Positions 26,308-35,112 of a stretch of DNA of 64,000 nt are shown piece by piece (the stretch's first letter is position 1; each line of letters begins with the position of its first letter). Position numbers and translations under genes: made by a program. Origin of the DNA: Flavobacteriales bacterium (GTDB lineage: Bacteria > Bacteroidota > Bacteroidia > Flavobacteriales_D > Sanyastnellaceae); contig CANGTU010000008.1 in assembly GCA_947456965.1 (NCBI GenBank), positions 1-64,000 of the forward strand, in the 5' to 3' direction. The notes below the pieces were generated by a model that saw nothing but the letters and a program-made list of their open reading frames with translations, did no database searches and was not told the DNA's origin.

Positions 26308-29300
26308 TCAGCGGAGAAGGGTGACATGGCCCTGGTATCGCACGTATTCCGGTAACGAGGCATCCCGAAGCTCAATTTGCCACAGATAGACTCCGTCCGG
26401 AGCAAAGTAGTTGCCACGGTTAACAGCTCCGGTCCATCCTTCCTCCGGGTCCTGGGTCTCAAAAATCAAAACGCCCCAGCGATCAAATACCTGAAGGTGG
26501 TAGGAGTTGTCCAAATACCCCAGATAAACGGGGCGGAAGACTTCGTTGAGTCCGTCCTGATCGGGGGTAAAGGTGTTGGGTGCGTAAAACAAGGGGGTAT
26601 TCTCGACCTCGAGCTCAACGCACAGGGTGTCGGCACAACCATCGCTGCTGACTGCACGCTGACATAGTATATAACTGCCGGCTGCATCAGCGGGCAGCGT
26701 GAGCATGAACAGGGATTCCAGCGAGATGATCGCTCCATCCAGAAACCACTGCAGGAAGTCGGCCTGGTAAGCGGAACTCGCTACTTCTGCCACCGGTTGC
26801 AGCAGCGAAAGTGTTTCCGGTAAATAACTGAAGCCAGCCTCGGGCTGAACCAGGACATGAACGAGGGAGTCCCATGTGAGGGTGGATTCACAACCTCCCG
26901 GTGAGGTTACTTCCAAAGCGAGATCATACCATCCGGCTTCTTCAAAGGTCCACGTGGCGCTCGTGCCGGTGCCTGCAAAAGCCCCGTCAATGGTCCATGT
27001 GGTGGTGGAAATGCCAGTGCTGGCTGACCCGAGCTGCAAACCGTATGTGTAGGGCTGGCAGCCCTCACCGGGCAAAGCCTCCACTTCTGCTGACGGCAGG
27101 GGAAATACCTGCACGCTGCCCGAAACGCTGTTGGTGCATCCGGCAACGGATGTGACCTCCACACCGTAGGTGAAGGTGTCTGTGGTGGTCATGGTCTGCT
27201 GGCTCGCCGAAGGATTGACAAAGGGTATGCTGCCTGTCCATAAGATCGGACTTCCTGCCTGAGCCGTCAGGGTAATCTGCTCGCCGTCACAGGCACTGTC
27301 AGGCCCGCTGACCTCCACCTCTGGCAGAGGATGCACCGTGATGGTGATGGCATCGGCAGCCTCACAAACACCATTGCCGGCCTGAAGGGTGAGCGCCGTA
27401 GTGACGGGGGTACTGCCTGTGTTCTGAATCGGAAAGCTGACCTCCGAGGTCTGGCTATCACCGCTGAATCCGCTTCCAGTCCATTGGTAGTTGTATCCGG
27501 ATAAGGGCTCCACACCGATCACCTGCGCAGGATCTCCATGGCAGCCAACAACATCAGCACCGAGATCGAGCGTGATGCCGGGGTCAACCTCTATGATAAG
27601 CTGCGCTTCATCGGGCGGACAGTATCCCGAAACTTCTACCACAAACCGGTAAGTGGCATCCTGTCCAATGGAGGGATCAAACGCGGACTGCGCCAGGGGT
27701 ATTTCGCCCATGAACCACGAGCCAGCTCCACTGCCCGCACCGGGAAGGAGCAAGGAAAAATCCACCGCAGCATCCGTGATGCAGAGAGTGGCCAGAACGT
27801 CCGGACCAGCATCGGGGGCCTCGGTGACCTGCACCAGCACGGTGAGCACGGAGGAAGGACAACTGAATCCGGGCTCCGTGGTGAACGTGAAGGCCTGCTG
27901 GCCGGTGAATTCAAGGGGTACGACCGGCGGCACTTCAATGCCGTCCTGCTGCCAGGTGCCGGCGTTGTAATCGGTAACGAACCCAGTGGCGGTCAAATCT
28001 ACCGTGGCTTCACTGGAGCATACGGGCAAGGGAATGGTGGCCGGAGCAAATGCGGGCTGCTCGATATCGGCCACCCACTGGGCTGTGCTGGGCGGACAGC
28101 TATTGCCGGATGGCAGGGTAACGGTGATGGGCAAGGCAACGGGTGCGCCAGGATGAAAGGTGTCAGCGGACGTTCCAGAAGCATCGGCGAACTGAAGTGG
28201 ACCCACTCCGGGGTAGTATCCCGAAAGGGGCACCGGATCTGAAGTCGCGCAAAGTGACGCATGTACATCCGCAATGGAAGGGGGAGGGGCTTCAAGCTGA
28301 AGTTGCAACACACTTTGGTCAGTCGGACAGGGCGCGCCGGTTACGGTGTAGGTGAATGTATAGCTGCCCGGACCCGATGGGGTGTACACAGGTAAAGCAG
28401 CCTGTCCGCCGAGTGTCCACATTCCACCTGGTGTGGCGCCCGGCGAGAGATAACTGTTCAGCAGAAACGGCCCGTCTGCAACGCATGCCGATACGCTTTG
28501 ATCGTTGCCTGCCTGAGGAACGGACTGTACATGCACACTCACCATCGCATTGGAGGGCGTGCACCCCACATTGGGATAGTAGTAGGTGAAGGTCCCGGAC
28601 GACTGGTTAGCGGGATGGAAAGTACCGCTCACCACCTGGCCTTGTGCATTAGTCCACGTACCACCGGGTACCGGATTGCCACCAAGGGTATTGAACAGGT
28701 TTACCGGTGAGGCACTCTGGCAGATGTTCAGTACTCCGCCGGAACCCGATGGATTGGTAGCGGTGAACGCAATGGTCAGAAAAGACTCCTGGTCGGTACA
28801 TGGGGTCTGACCGTCCACACTGTACCGGTAAATTCCGGCGGGCTGAACCGCAGGGTTGAACAGGTTGTTCACCACCTGGTTCTGCTGGTTGTACCAGATG
28901 CCTCCTGGATCCGGATTGCCGCCCAATTGCGCATACATGCTGAATGGAGCCGCACCCTGACATACCAGAATGCTGGTGTTGGTGCCGGGGTTGGGAATGG
29001 TATTCTCAATGACAAAGAGCGTGGATACCACCGGATCACATCCCGGAACTCCAGGCACGGTATAGGTGAATAACCCGTTATTCATGGTGGCGGGCTGGAA
29101 CCACCCGTCCATGGTGGTGCCTCCGGCAAAGGACCACGTTCCCCCGGCATTCGGGTTTCCCGTGAGGACATCGGTCATGAAAAATGGGGCGTAGTTCTCA
29201 CAAATGAGATAAGTGGTCGATAATCCAGCGTTGGAGTTGGCTGTTTCGGAAACGAGAACACCCGTGCTGACCTCACACCCGCCGGAGTTCAGCGTATAGA

Positions 29301-29784
29301 CATAGAGCCCGGGGTTTTCCGTCTGGGGATTGAAATTGCCGTTGTCCGAACCTCCGGAGGGGTTAGTCCACTGTCCGCCCGGCTGAAAACCCGCGATAAA
29401 AGAGGAGAGGGGCGTGGGTCCGGCATTCGAGCATACCGAGGCGCTGCCAGCTGTTCCGGGATTGATGGATCCGCCAGCCAAACTGAACACCTGCACTTCT
29501 CCGCCGCCATTGGCCGTGATGGTGATGGTGAAAAGGGAAGGACACAGGCCAAAGTAGCTGATGGTTGAATTTGGTGAAATGAAGTTGGCGAGCTCTATGC
29601 CATCGGCATCCGTGATCTGAACCTGAAATGGCGCTGTGAGCGACGAGAGGTAAGTAAAGGAACCATCGCAGACACAGGGTGATGAGGACGGGACAAGGGT
29701 CCACTGTCCGCGTACTTCAAGGAAGGGAGCACCCGACACAAGGATGAGGATGACAGGGAGTAACCGGATCACCAGTCGTAACAT
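26308..29784 (-). CDS. Giant T9SS-exported repeat adhesin
   Basis: A 1158-residue secreted protein. The signal peptide MLRLVIRLLPVILILVSG fixes the start, 33 codons into the open frame. From about 125 to 560 there are five or more Ig-like repeats of about 85 residues with the pattern C-x5-PF-x-L-x5-GGNP-x-PGG-W ... G-x-Y-x-Y, for instance LGGNPDPGGIWYN and LGGNPVPGGTWTN. PKD-like and other beta domains follow. The end is a type B gliding-motility C-terminal domain (APNTFTPDQDGLNEVF, QVFDRWGVLIFET). One copy of the same Ig-like repeat also occurs in paralogue 1, so modules are shared across the locus. Likely a cell-surface adhesin. Confidence 0.9.
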   Translation of the reverse strand: MLRLVIRLLPVILILVSGAPFLEVRGQWTLVPSSSPCVCDGSFTYLSSLTAPFQVQITDADGIELANFISPNSTISYFGLCPSLFTITITANGGGEVQVFSLAGGSINPGTAGSASVCSNAGPTPLSSFIAGFQPGGQWTNPSGGSDNGNFNPQTENPGLYVYTLNSGGCEVSTGVLVSETANSNAGLSTTYLICENYAPFFMTDVLTGNPNAGGTWSFAGGTTMDGWFQPATMNNGLFTYTVPGVPGCDPVVSTLFVIENTIPNPGTNTSILVCQGAAPFSMYAQLGGNPDPGGIWYNQQNQVVNNLFNPAVQPAGIYRYSVDGQTPCTDQESFLTIAFTATNPSGSGGVLNICQSASPVNLFNTLGGNPVPGGTWTNAQGQVVSGTFHPANQSSGTFTYYYPNVGCTPSNAMVSVHVQSVPQAGNDQSVSACVADGPFLLNSYLSPGATPGGMWTLGGQAALPVYTPSGPGSYTFTYTVTGAPCPTDQSVLQLQLEAPPPSIADVHASLCATSDPVPLSGYYPGVGPLQFADASGTSADTFHPGAPVALPITVTLPSGNSCPPSTAQWVADIEQPAFAPATIPLPVCSSEATVDLTATGFVTDYNAGTWQQDGIEVPPVVPLEFTGQQAFTFTTEPGFSCPSSVLTVLVQVTEAPDAGPDVLATLCITDAAVDFSLLLPGAGSGAGSWFMGEIPLAQSAFDPSIGQDATYRFVVEVSGYCPPDEAQLIIEVDPGITLDLGADVVGCHGDPAQVIGVEPLSGYNYQWTGSGFSGDSQTSEVSFPIQNTGSTPVTTALTLQAGNGVCEAADAITITVHPLPEVEVSGPDSACDGEQITLTAQAGSPILWTGSIPFVNPSASQQTMTTTDTFTYGVEVTSVAGCTNSVSGSVQVFPLPSAEVEALPGEGCQPYTYGLQLGSASTGISTTTWTIDGAFAGTGTSATWTFEEAGWYDLALEVTSPGGCESTLTWDSLVHVLVQPEAGFSYLPETLSLLQPVAEVASSAYQADFLQWFLDGAIISLESLFMLTLPADAAGSYILCQRAVSSDGCADTLCVELEVENTPLFYAPNTFTPDQDGLNEVFRPVYLGYLDNSYHLQVFDRWGVLIFETQDPEEGWTGAVNRGNYFAPDGVYLWQIELRDASLPEYVRYQGHVTLLR

Positions 29785-29795
29785 AACGGGCCTCA

Positions 29796-29803
29796 CAAAA
29801 GTA
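29796..29803 (-). promoter_or_regulatory. -7 promoter box for the repeat adhesin
   Basis: TACTTTTG on the minus strand, an exact TAnnTTTG box 11 bases before the ATG at 29784, giving a very short leader. Confidence 0.65.
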
Positions 29804-29885
29804 GTCGGATTCAAAGGCATTATCCGGGTTGAACAGACCAGGTTCTTCCTCCCCCGCATCCATTTCCTTTCTGCCGAAAACAAAA

Positions 29886-29911
29886 ATCCCGAACCTTGAA
29901 GGGTTCGGGAT
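29886..29911 (-). terminator. Intrinsic terminator after the sigma/PKD-protein operon
   Basis: A 10-bp perfect stem ATCCCGAACC / GGTTCGGGAT (29886-29895 and 29902-29911) with a 6-base loop, followed on the minus strand by TTTTTG. It lies 25 bases past the stop of the membrane PKD protein and separates that operon from the three giant cargo genes. Confidence 0.88.
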
Positions 29912-29936
29912 CTCTGCTGGTTATAGTTGATTTTGG

Positions 29937-31220
29937 TTAAGGATTGACAATCCGGACCACACCATTGAAGAACTTCTCTTCGCGCGTGGTTTCATTCGAA
30001 ATAATCACGATCCATGTGTAAGATTGCCCTGCCTCGGCCAGCGCACCGCCCGGGAGATGGCCATCCCAACCTTTGTTTCGGTTGGAGGTTTCATACACAA
30101 CCTGATCTCCGCTGAATATCTTCATCTTGAAGTTCATCCGTCCTGACTTCAGCGCACTGGGCATAAACACATCCTTTCTGGCCACCATCGTTTCCTGAGC
30201 CTGGAGATCATAATCATGGTTGACGTGGATGTATCTCACTTTACTGTCCGTGCATCCCCACTCGTTCTCAGTATGAAGAACCACCATCAGCTTGCCGTCT
30301 TGCTCAACCGTCTTGACCGGATTGATGCTGGACGATGTGCTGCCGTCCCCGAACGTCCACGAAAACTTGCTGCCATGCTCTGTGGTATTTACAATTTTCA
30401 CCACCGGACGGCCTTCCGTATTCTCCGCAAAGTCCCACTCAAAGTCAGCCTTGGGAGCGGGATTGATCGTCACGAGACCAGTCATCACATTGGTGGTAAT
30501 CCTTCCGTTCTGGTCTGTCACCGAGAGTGAGACGTCAAAAGTTCCCGCTTTGTCATAGCGGTGGGTAGGAAGCGGCTTGTTACTGAAATTGCCATCCCCG
30601 AAATTCCAGAGGTAACTGCCCTTGTCGGGGCCATTTGCTACGTCAAACTCAATTTCGTTACCTGCACAAGCATTGCGCAGACTCACACTCATGGCGAGGA
30701 CAGCTCCGTTCTCAGAAGAAGATGGCTTGGAATTGCGGCCTGTTTCAGCAGATCCCGGTTCAACTGGAATAGCTGAACTGACCGGCGTTGTTTCTGCAGG
30801 CGCGCTCGCGGCAGTAGCCGTTGTCTCGGCAGGAGTGACCACCATGTTGCGGACGGATTGGTCCAGCCTCCGGGTCACTTCGGGATACAGGAGGATCTCA
30901 GCACTGGTCATGAACAGCCCTTCTTCCTCACGCTCACCAATGGTAACAATGCTGCTTACCGGTTCGAAACCCTCCATCCGCGCCGCAGCATAGCCCGGCG
31001 TGGCTTCAGCATCGATATGGTTTTGGGCATGATAAAGAAAAGCACCGCCAATCACCGCAACAGCAGCGGACGAAATAGCAATCAGACTGGCGAAGTCACC
31101 AACAGTCCGCCGTCGGATTCTGCGTTCAACGAACCGCCAGCGGCTGGGTTCGTAAGGAAGTTCATAGCCCTCCATCGCATTTCGCAGGCTTTCTTCAAAG
31201 TCGCGTCGAATCAGGCTCAT
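29937..31220 (-). CDS. Membrane protein with PKD domains and cargo-like C-terminus, putative anti-sigma factor
   Basis: A 427-residue single-pass protein. Residues 1-40 are charged and cytoplasmic (SLRNAMEGYELPYEPSRWRFVE), 42-64 form one transmembrane helix, 128-172 are Ala/Thr/Ser/Pro-rich, then two PKD domains (WNFGDG at 205, WTFGDG at 288) and a C-terminal region (about 345-427: VFMPSALKSGRMNFKMKIFS, YETSNRNKGWDG) that resembles the gliding-motility C-terminal domain of the giant cargo proteins. There is no signal peptide. Its start overlaps the sigma gene stop by 4 bases. The position and layout suggest an anti-sigma factor sensing something in the envelope; that role is inferred. Confidence 0.8.
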   Translation of the reverse strand: MSLIRRDFEESLRNAMEGYELPYEPSRWRFVERRIRRRTVGDFASLIAISSAAVAVIGGAFLYHAQNHIDAEATPGYAAARMEGFEPVSSIVTIGEREEEGLFMTSAEILLYPEVTRRLDQSVRNMVVTPAETTATAASAPAETTPVSSAIPVEPGSAETGRNSKPSSSENGAVLAMSVSLRNACAGNEIEFDVANGPDKGSYLWNFGDGNFSNKPLPTHRYDKAGTFDVSLSVTDQNGRITTNVMTGLVTINPAPKADFEWDFAENTEGRPVVKIVNTTEHGSKFSWTFGDGSTSSSINPVKTVEQDGKLMVVLHTENEWGCTDSKVRYIHVNHDYDLQAQETMVARKDVFMPSALKSGRMNFKMKIFSGDQVVYETSNRNKGWDGHLPGGALAEAGQSYTWIVIISNETTREEKFFNGVVRIVNP

Positions 31221-31786
31221 AAGCGAATTCCCTGGTTTTTGAGTAGCAGTTTCTTCATGTTTTTCCGCGCTTTAGCGAAGTTGCTCTTTGAGGTCCCTAC
31301 GCTGATACCGAGCGCGTCGGCAATATCCTGATGAGTATAGTTTTCGTACACATAAAGGTTGAACACAGTCCTGTAGGCCGGCGATAGCTGCTGCATCGCC
31401 TCGATGATCTGGTGGGGCTTGAAGTCGTATTCTTCCTCATCCTCATCATCGGCTTCAGTGTCATCACCGGCATTTTCAATGCCGGCATAATCCTCGAGCA
31501 GCACATGGTCTTGCTTGCTCTTCCTGAAGCGGTCTATGGATAGGTTTACCATAATCCGCCTGATCCAGCCTTCAAATGACCCCGTCCCGGTGTACCGGTC
31601 CAGGTTTTGGAAAACCTTGATAAAGCCTTCCTGCAAAACATCCATGGCCTGATCAGCGTCGCGGGTGTAGCGGAGGCAAACAGCTTTCATTTTTCCGTAA
31701 AACATCTTATACACAAGCTGTTGCGACCTTCTGTCTCCGTTGAGACAGCCCTGAATCAGTGCTTCGAGTTGCTTTTCTTCAGCCAC
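31217..31786 (-). CDS. ECF-type RNA polymerase sigma factor
   Basis: A 189-residue sigma-70 family protein with regions sigma2 (about 10-95: YTRDADQAMDVLQEGFIKVF, GWIRRIMVNLSIDRFR) and sigma4 (about 130-185: LSPAYRTVFNLYVYENYTH, then the helix-turn-helix IADALGISVGTSKSNFAKA). Between them is a strongly acidic linker (residues about 105-120, mostly Asp and Glu). Start is GTG at 31786. It overlaps the membrane PKD protein by ATGA-type overlap, the usual arrangement of an ECF sigma with its regulator. Candidate targets are the adjacent cargo genes, which is inference. Confidence 0.93.
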   Translation of the reverse strand: MAEEKQLEALIQGCLNGDRRSQQLVYKMFYGKMKAVCLRYTRDADQAMDVLQEGFIKVFQNLDRYTGTGSFEGWIRRIMVNLSIDRFRKSKQDHVLLEDYAGIENAGDDTEADDEDEEEYDFKPHQIIEAMQQLSPAYRTVFNLYVYENYTHQDIADALGISVGTSKSNFAKARKNMKKLLLKNQGIRL

Positions 31787-31897
31787 GCGACATGGGTTAG
31801 ACGGCTACCCGGTAAAAGGGTTGCCATAGTGGGCTAAGTTAGTCACAAGGAGTGTTCGGCAGGCTATCTCCTGATTGGCCGCTCCACGGGCCCTGCA

Positions 31898-31905
31898 TAC
31901 CTTTG
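31898..31905 (+). promoter_or_regulatory. -7 promoter box, leaderless type, for mnmA
   Basis: TACCTTTG, exact TAnnTTTG, 7 bases before the ATG at 31913; TTG at 31875-31877 lies 20 bases upstream in the -33 position. Confidence 0.65.
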
Positions 31906-31912
31906 CCCCGCC

Positions 31913-33106
31913 ATGTCAAAACGCGTAGTGGTCGGACTTTCAGGTGGGGTGGATTCGAGTGTGGCCGCCTGGATGCTCCTCAAGCAGGGATACGAAGTCA
32001 TCGGTGTCTTCATGCGCAATTGGCATGACGAGTCGGTGACGATTAACAACGAGTGCCCCTGGATCGACGACAGCAACGATGCGATGCTCGTGGCCGAGCA
32101 CCTGGGCATTCCGTTTCAGGTCCTCGACCTCAGCGCAGTTTACCGCGAGCGCATCGTGGAGTATATGTTCCGGGAATATGAGCAGGGGAGGACGCCCAAT
32201 CCGGATGTCCTGTGCAACCGCGAAATCAAGTTCGATGTGTTTATGAAGGCCGCCATGAGCCTGAGGGCCGACTTTGTCGCCACCGGACACTATTGCCGTC
32301 GCGAGGAATTTATCTCCCCGGATGGCGCGACGAGGTACAGGTTGCTCGCAGGCGCGGATCCCAATAAAGATCAGAGCTACTTCCTCTGCCAGCTCACCCA
32401 GGAGCAGCTTTCCAAAGCCCTTTTCCCTATCGGTCACCTGCCCAAGCCCGAGGTCAGGCGAATCGCCCGGGAAATCGGATTGCCCACGGCCGACAAAAAG
32501 GACTCCCAAGGCTTGTGCTTTATCGGTAAAGTGAAGTTGCCGGTATTTCTTCAGCAACAATTGGAGCCAAAAGAAGGCAAGATCCTGGAGGTCAGTGCTT
32601 CAGATCCGATTTTTGAACGCGACCCCATCCCCGTCCAGCCAACGCATGCCGACCTGATTGAGCTGGCGCGTCCGTTCGACCTGGCCCGGGCTGTGCGGAC
32701 TCCTGCTGGCCAGCACCAGGGCGCGCATTTCTATACCATCGGCCAGCGCAAGGGCCTGGGTGTGGGCGGACGACCGGAGCCGCTGTTCATCGTAGGTACC
32801 AGCACGGAGCGAAACGAGGTCATCGTGGGTCAGGGCGAAAATCACCCGGCACTCTATCGTCAGGTGGTCTTCTGTGCAGAAGAAGAGGTCAACTGGGTGC
32901 GCCCGGACCAAAAGCCATCCATGGGCTCTTCCATGCCCGTGCTCGCCCGAATCCGATACCGTCAGCCACTGGCTGAAGCTGTCTTGTATCGCTTTGATGA
33001 GGGTATATTCCTGCTCTTCAACGAGCCGCAAAAGGGCGTTGCACCTGGTCAATTCGCCGCCTGGTACAATGGCGACGAGGTTCTGGGATCCGGGGCCATG
33101 GCCTGA
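31913..33106 (+). CDS. mnmA: tRNA-specific 2-thiouridylase MnmA
   Basis: A 397-residue enzyme that thiolates U34 of the tRNAs for Lys, Glu and Gln. The PP-loop [11 protein letters not shown] (about 10-20) binds ATP; the two catalytic cysteines are in NPDVLCN (about 102) and GLCFIG (about 203). The tRNA-binding and C-terminal beta-barrel domains follow ([19 protein letters not shown]). An unusual point is an insertion-like [15 protein letters not shown] segment after the first motif, typical of Bacteroidota enzymes. Monocistronic, with a near-leaderless promoter. Confidence 0.96.
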   Translation: MSKRVVVGLSGGVDSSVAAWMLLKQGYEVIGVFMRNWHDESVTINNECPWIDDSNDAMLVAEHLGIPFQVLDLSAVYRERIVEYMFREYEQGRTPNPDVLCNREIKFDVFMKAAMSLRADFVATGHYCRREEFISPDGATRYRLLAGADPNKDQSYFLCQLTQEQLSKALFPIGHLPKPEVRRIAREIGLPTADKKDSQGLCFIGKVKLPVFLQQQLEPKEGKILEVSASDPIFERDPIPVQPTHADLIELARPFDLARAVRTPAGQHQGAHFYTIGQRKGLGVGGRPEPLFIVGTSTERNEVIVGQGENHPALYRQVVFCAEEEVNWVRPDQKPSMGSSMPVLARIRYRQPLAEAVLYRFDEGIFLLFNEPQKGVAPGQFAAWYNGDEVLGSGAMA

Positions 33107-33234
33107 ATCTGCTCTGTCTGATTCCCGGTTTGAATCGTTTTTATGCCCAGCTGCGCCTCCGTGTATCATCCCCGGCAACCTCTATGACTTTGCGCCCGGG
33201 GGGATCAATGGACCGTTCCTGCTCAGCTGAGCGG

Positions 33235-34203
33235 CTACCCGATCCGGTCCGCCACGAGGTATTCATTTCTCCTGCTGGAGTTGCGCACAATCATCTCACC
33301 GATGAAGCCGGCCAGAAAGAGTTGCGTACCGATGACCATAGCAGTAAGGGCAATGTAGAACCCCGAAAGCGTGGCGATATTCTTCGCCGGCACATCCAGG
33401 GCCAGCGCGTAGAGCTTCATGCCTCCGATGTATCCGAAGGCGATGAAACCGATCAGAAAAACCAGCACACCCAGCGTTCCAAAGAAGTGCATGGGCTTTT
33501 TCCCGAAACGGGAAATGAACGTGATGGTCAGCAGGTCCAGAAAGCCATTGATGAAGCGCTCAAACCCAAATTTCGACTTGCCGTACTTCCGCGCCCTGTG
33601 CTCCACGATCTTCTCGCCAATCTTGCGGAATCCCTCTCGGTGGGCAATCACGGGTATGTACCGGTGCATCTCACCAAAAATCTCAATACTCTTGACTACC
33701 TCCCTGCGATAGGCCTTGAGTCCGCAGTTGAAGTCGTGCAGCGATATGCCGCTCATCCGCCGGGTGGCCCAATTGAACAGCTTGGTGGGAATGGTCTTGC
33801 TCAGCGGATCAAACCGCTTTTGCTTCCATCCACTCACCAGGTCAAGCCCGTCGTCCCGGATCATGCGCACGAGTCCCGGAATCTCATCAGGAGAGTCCTG
33901 TAAGTCAGCATCCATGGTGATGACGACCTCTCCACGGGCCGCCTCAAAGCCGGTATGCAGAGCCGCACTCTTACCGTAGTTCCGGGCAAAGCGGATTCCG
34001 CGCACAGCACTATCCTCCAGGGCAAGGGACTCAATGACCTGCCACGAGGTGTCACGGCTTCCGTCATCCACAAAGATGATCTCGCAGGTGAGACCGGCAT
34101 CCATACAACTCCTGCGGATCCATAGAGCCAGTTCGCGAAGCGACTCCTCTTCGTTCAGCAAGGGAATCACGATGGAAACGTCGGGCTGTGGGTCCATGCT
34201 CAT
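33235..34203 (-). CDS. Family 2 glycosyltransferase, dolichyl-phosphate-mannose-synthase-like
   Basis: A 322-residue membrane-associated GT2 enzyme. The GT-A domain has VSIVIPLLNEEESL (about 9-22), FVDDGSRDTSW (about 44-54) and the metal-binding TMDADLQDSPDE (about 95-106). Two hydrophobic segments near the end (about 230-250 and 268-292) place it with the GtrB/ArnC type, which transfers a sugar from a nucleotide to undecaprenyl phosphate. Start may be ATG 34203 or 34197. No partner glycosylation genes are adjacent, so the sugar is unknown. Confidence 0.9.
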   Translation of the reverse strand: MSMDPQPDVSIVIPLLNEEESLRELALWIRRSCMDAGLTCEIIFVDDGSRDTSWQVIESLALEDSAVRGIRFARNYGKSAALHTGFEAARGEVVITMDADLQDSPDEIPGLVRMIRDDGLDLVSGWKQKRFDPLSKTIPTKLFNWATRRMSGISLHDFNCGLKAYRREVVKSIEIFGEMHRYIPVIAHREGFRKIGEKIVEHRARKYGKSKFGFERFINGFLDLLTITFISRFGKKPMHFFGTLGVLVFLIGFIAFGYIGGMKLYALALDVPAKNIATLSGFYIALTAMVIGTQLFLAGFIGEMIVRNSSRRNEYLVADRIG

Positions 34204-34231
34204 GCTCAGGTTTGCCGGATGGTAATGCCCG

Positions 34232-34239
34232 CAAAGGTA
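34232..34239 (-). promoter_or_regulatory. -7 promoter box for the glycosyltransferase
   Basis: TACCTTTG on the minus strand (CAAAGGTA on plus), exact consensus, 28 bases before the start at 34203. Confidence 0.65.
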
Positions 34240-34302
34240 TTGGAAGCGTATATCCCATCTGCCGGTGGTTGAGCTTTATTGGACGAATCACTCTCTTCGC
34301 AC

Positions 34303-34310
34303 TACATTTG
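34303..34310 (+). promoter_or_regulatory. -7 promoter box for the SRP RNA
   Basis: TACATTTG, exact TAnnTTTG, ending 6-8 bases before the first base of the SRP RNA stem. Confidence 0.7.
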
Positions 34311-34316
34311 CCTCCA

Positions 34317-34416
34317 AAGGCAAGTCTTATACGACCAGCTCCCTCTTAATCCTCCAGGGCCGGAAGGCAGCAAAGGCAGGAGGTTGTAGCGGTGCGATAT
34401 AAGGGGCTTGCCTTTT
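34317..34416 (+). ncRNA. ffs: Signal recognition particle RNA (small, 4.5S type)
   Basis: A roughly 100-base RNA that folds on itself. The closing stem pairs GGCAAG (34319-34324) with CTTGCC (34407-34412) and continues TCTTATA with TATAAGG. The apical domain VIII has CAGGGCCGGAAGGCAGCAAAGG, which contains the GGAA tetraloop and the symmetric and asymmetric loops bound by Ffh; written pairing CTCC / GGAGG closes it. TTTTCTTTTT directly after the stem makes it a self-terminating transcript. It binds Ffh to target nascent membrane proteins. Confidence 0.92.
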
Positions 34417-34458
34417 CTTTTTGAACCCGATGTGACCGGTACAGCCGGCCCGAAATAT

Positions 34459-34968
34459 ATGCAGCAGCTGGATATCCGCAAGTACAGGCAGCGCGCCTAT
34501 CGCAAGAAGAAGGTGCTTGCTGCTTTCCTCAGGAAACTCGAGAAGAAACGCCCGCCGGAAGCTCGCAAGGCCATGAAAGAGGCCGAGAAAAAGGCCTGGG
34601 AAGAAGTGAGCTGCATTTCCTGCGGCAACTGCTGTATGACGATGACTCCGACCTGGAAAAAGGCGGAGGTGAAGCGCCTGGCTTCGCACCTCGGTATGAC
34701 TTACGGGGAGTTCTACGACAAGTGGCTCTATACGGAGGAGGAAACAGGTGACATCATGAACCGGTCTACTCCATGCCAGTTCTTCGACCGCAAGAAGGGG
34801 CTGTGCAAGGTGTACGAACTGCGCCCGCATGACTGCGCTCATTTTCCTCACCTGTACCGCAAGGACTTCTACGATCAGGCGGAGGTGTACGAGCAAAACC
34901 TGCACCGGTGCCCCGCCACGCTCGTGGCCATCGAACATCTCTATAATGCTGTGGAGAAGAAACGGTGA
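34459..34968 (+). CDS. YkgJ-family CxxCxxCC metal-binding protein
   Basis: A 169-residue protein. The N-terminal 50 residues are strongly basic and helical (RKYRQRAYRKKKVL), then the family motif CISCGNCC (about 54-61) and later CQFFDRKKGLCKVYELRPHDC (about 108-128 as a set of spaced cysteines), followed by HFPHLYRKDF and a final CP. The eight-odd cysteines indicate zinc or an iron-sulfur cluster. Function unknown in the family. Start ATG 34459 is chosen because the frame upstream runs into the SRP RNA terminator. Confidence 0.87.
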   Translation: MQQLDIRKYRQRAYRKKKVLAAFLRKLEKKRPPEARKAMKEAEKKAWEEVSCISCGNCCMTMTPTWKKAEVKRLASHLGMTYGEFYDKWLYTEEETGDIMNRSTPCQFFDRKKGLCKVYELRPHDCAHFPHLYRKDFYDQAEVYEQNLHRCPATLVAIEHLYNAVEKKR

Positions 34969-34987
34969 TTTCCCGACAGCAAAGTTG

Positions 34988-35011
34988 AACCCGGCAACTC
35001 CAACCGGGGTT
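34988..35011 (+). terminator. Possible terminator after the YkgJ-like gene
   Basis: AACCCGG (34988-34994) can pair with CCGGGGTT (35004-35011) with one bulged G, followed by a short TTATAG. It is 20 bases past the stop codon. Weak. Confidence 0.4.
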
Positions 35012-35082
35012 TATAGAATTGGTGGTTTTTGTGATTGCAGCGATCTTCACATGGATTGGCTTTACCGCACCACCGGGGGACG

Positions 35083-35090
35083 TATTTTTG
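35083..35090 (+). promoter_or_regulatory. -7 promoter box for the 492-residue protein
   Basis: TATTTTTG, exact TAnnTTTG, 22 bases before the GTG start at 35113. Confidence 0.6.
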
Positions 35091-35112
35091 GAAACCATAA
35101 TCAGAGCATATC

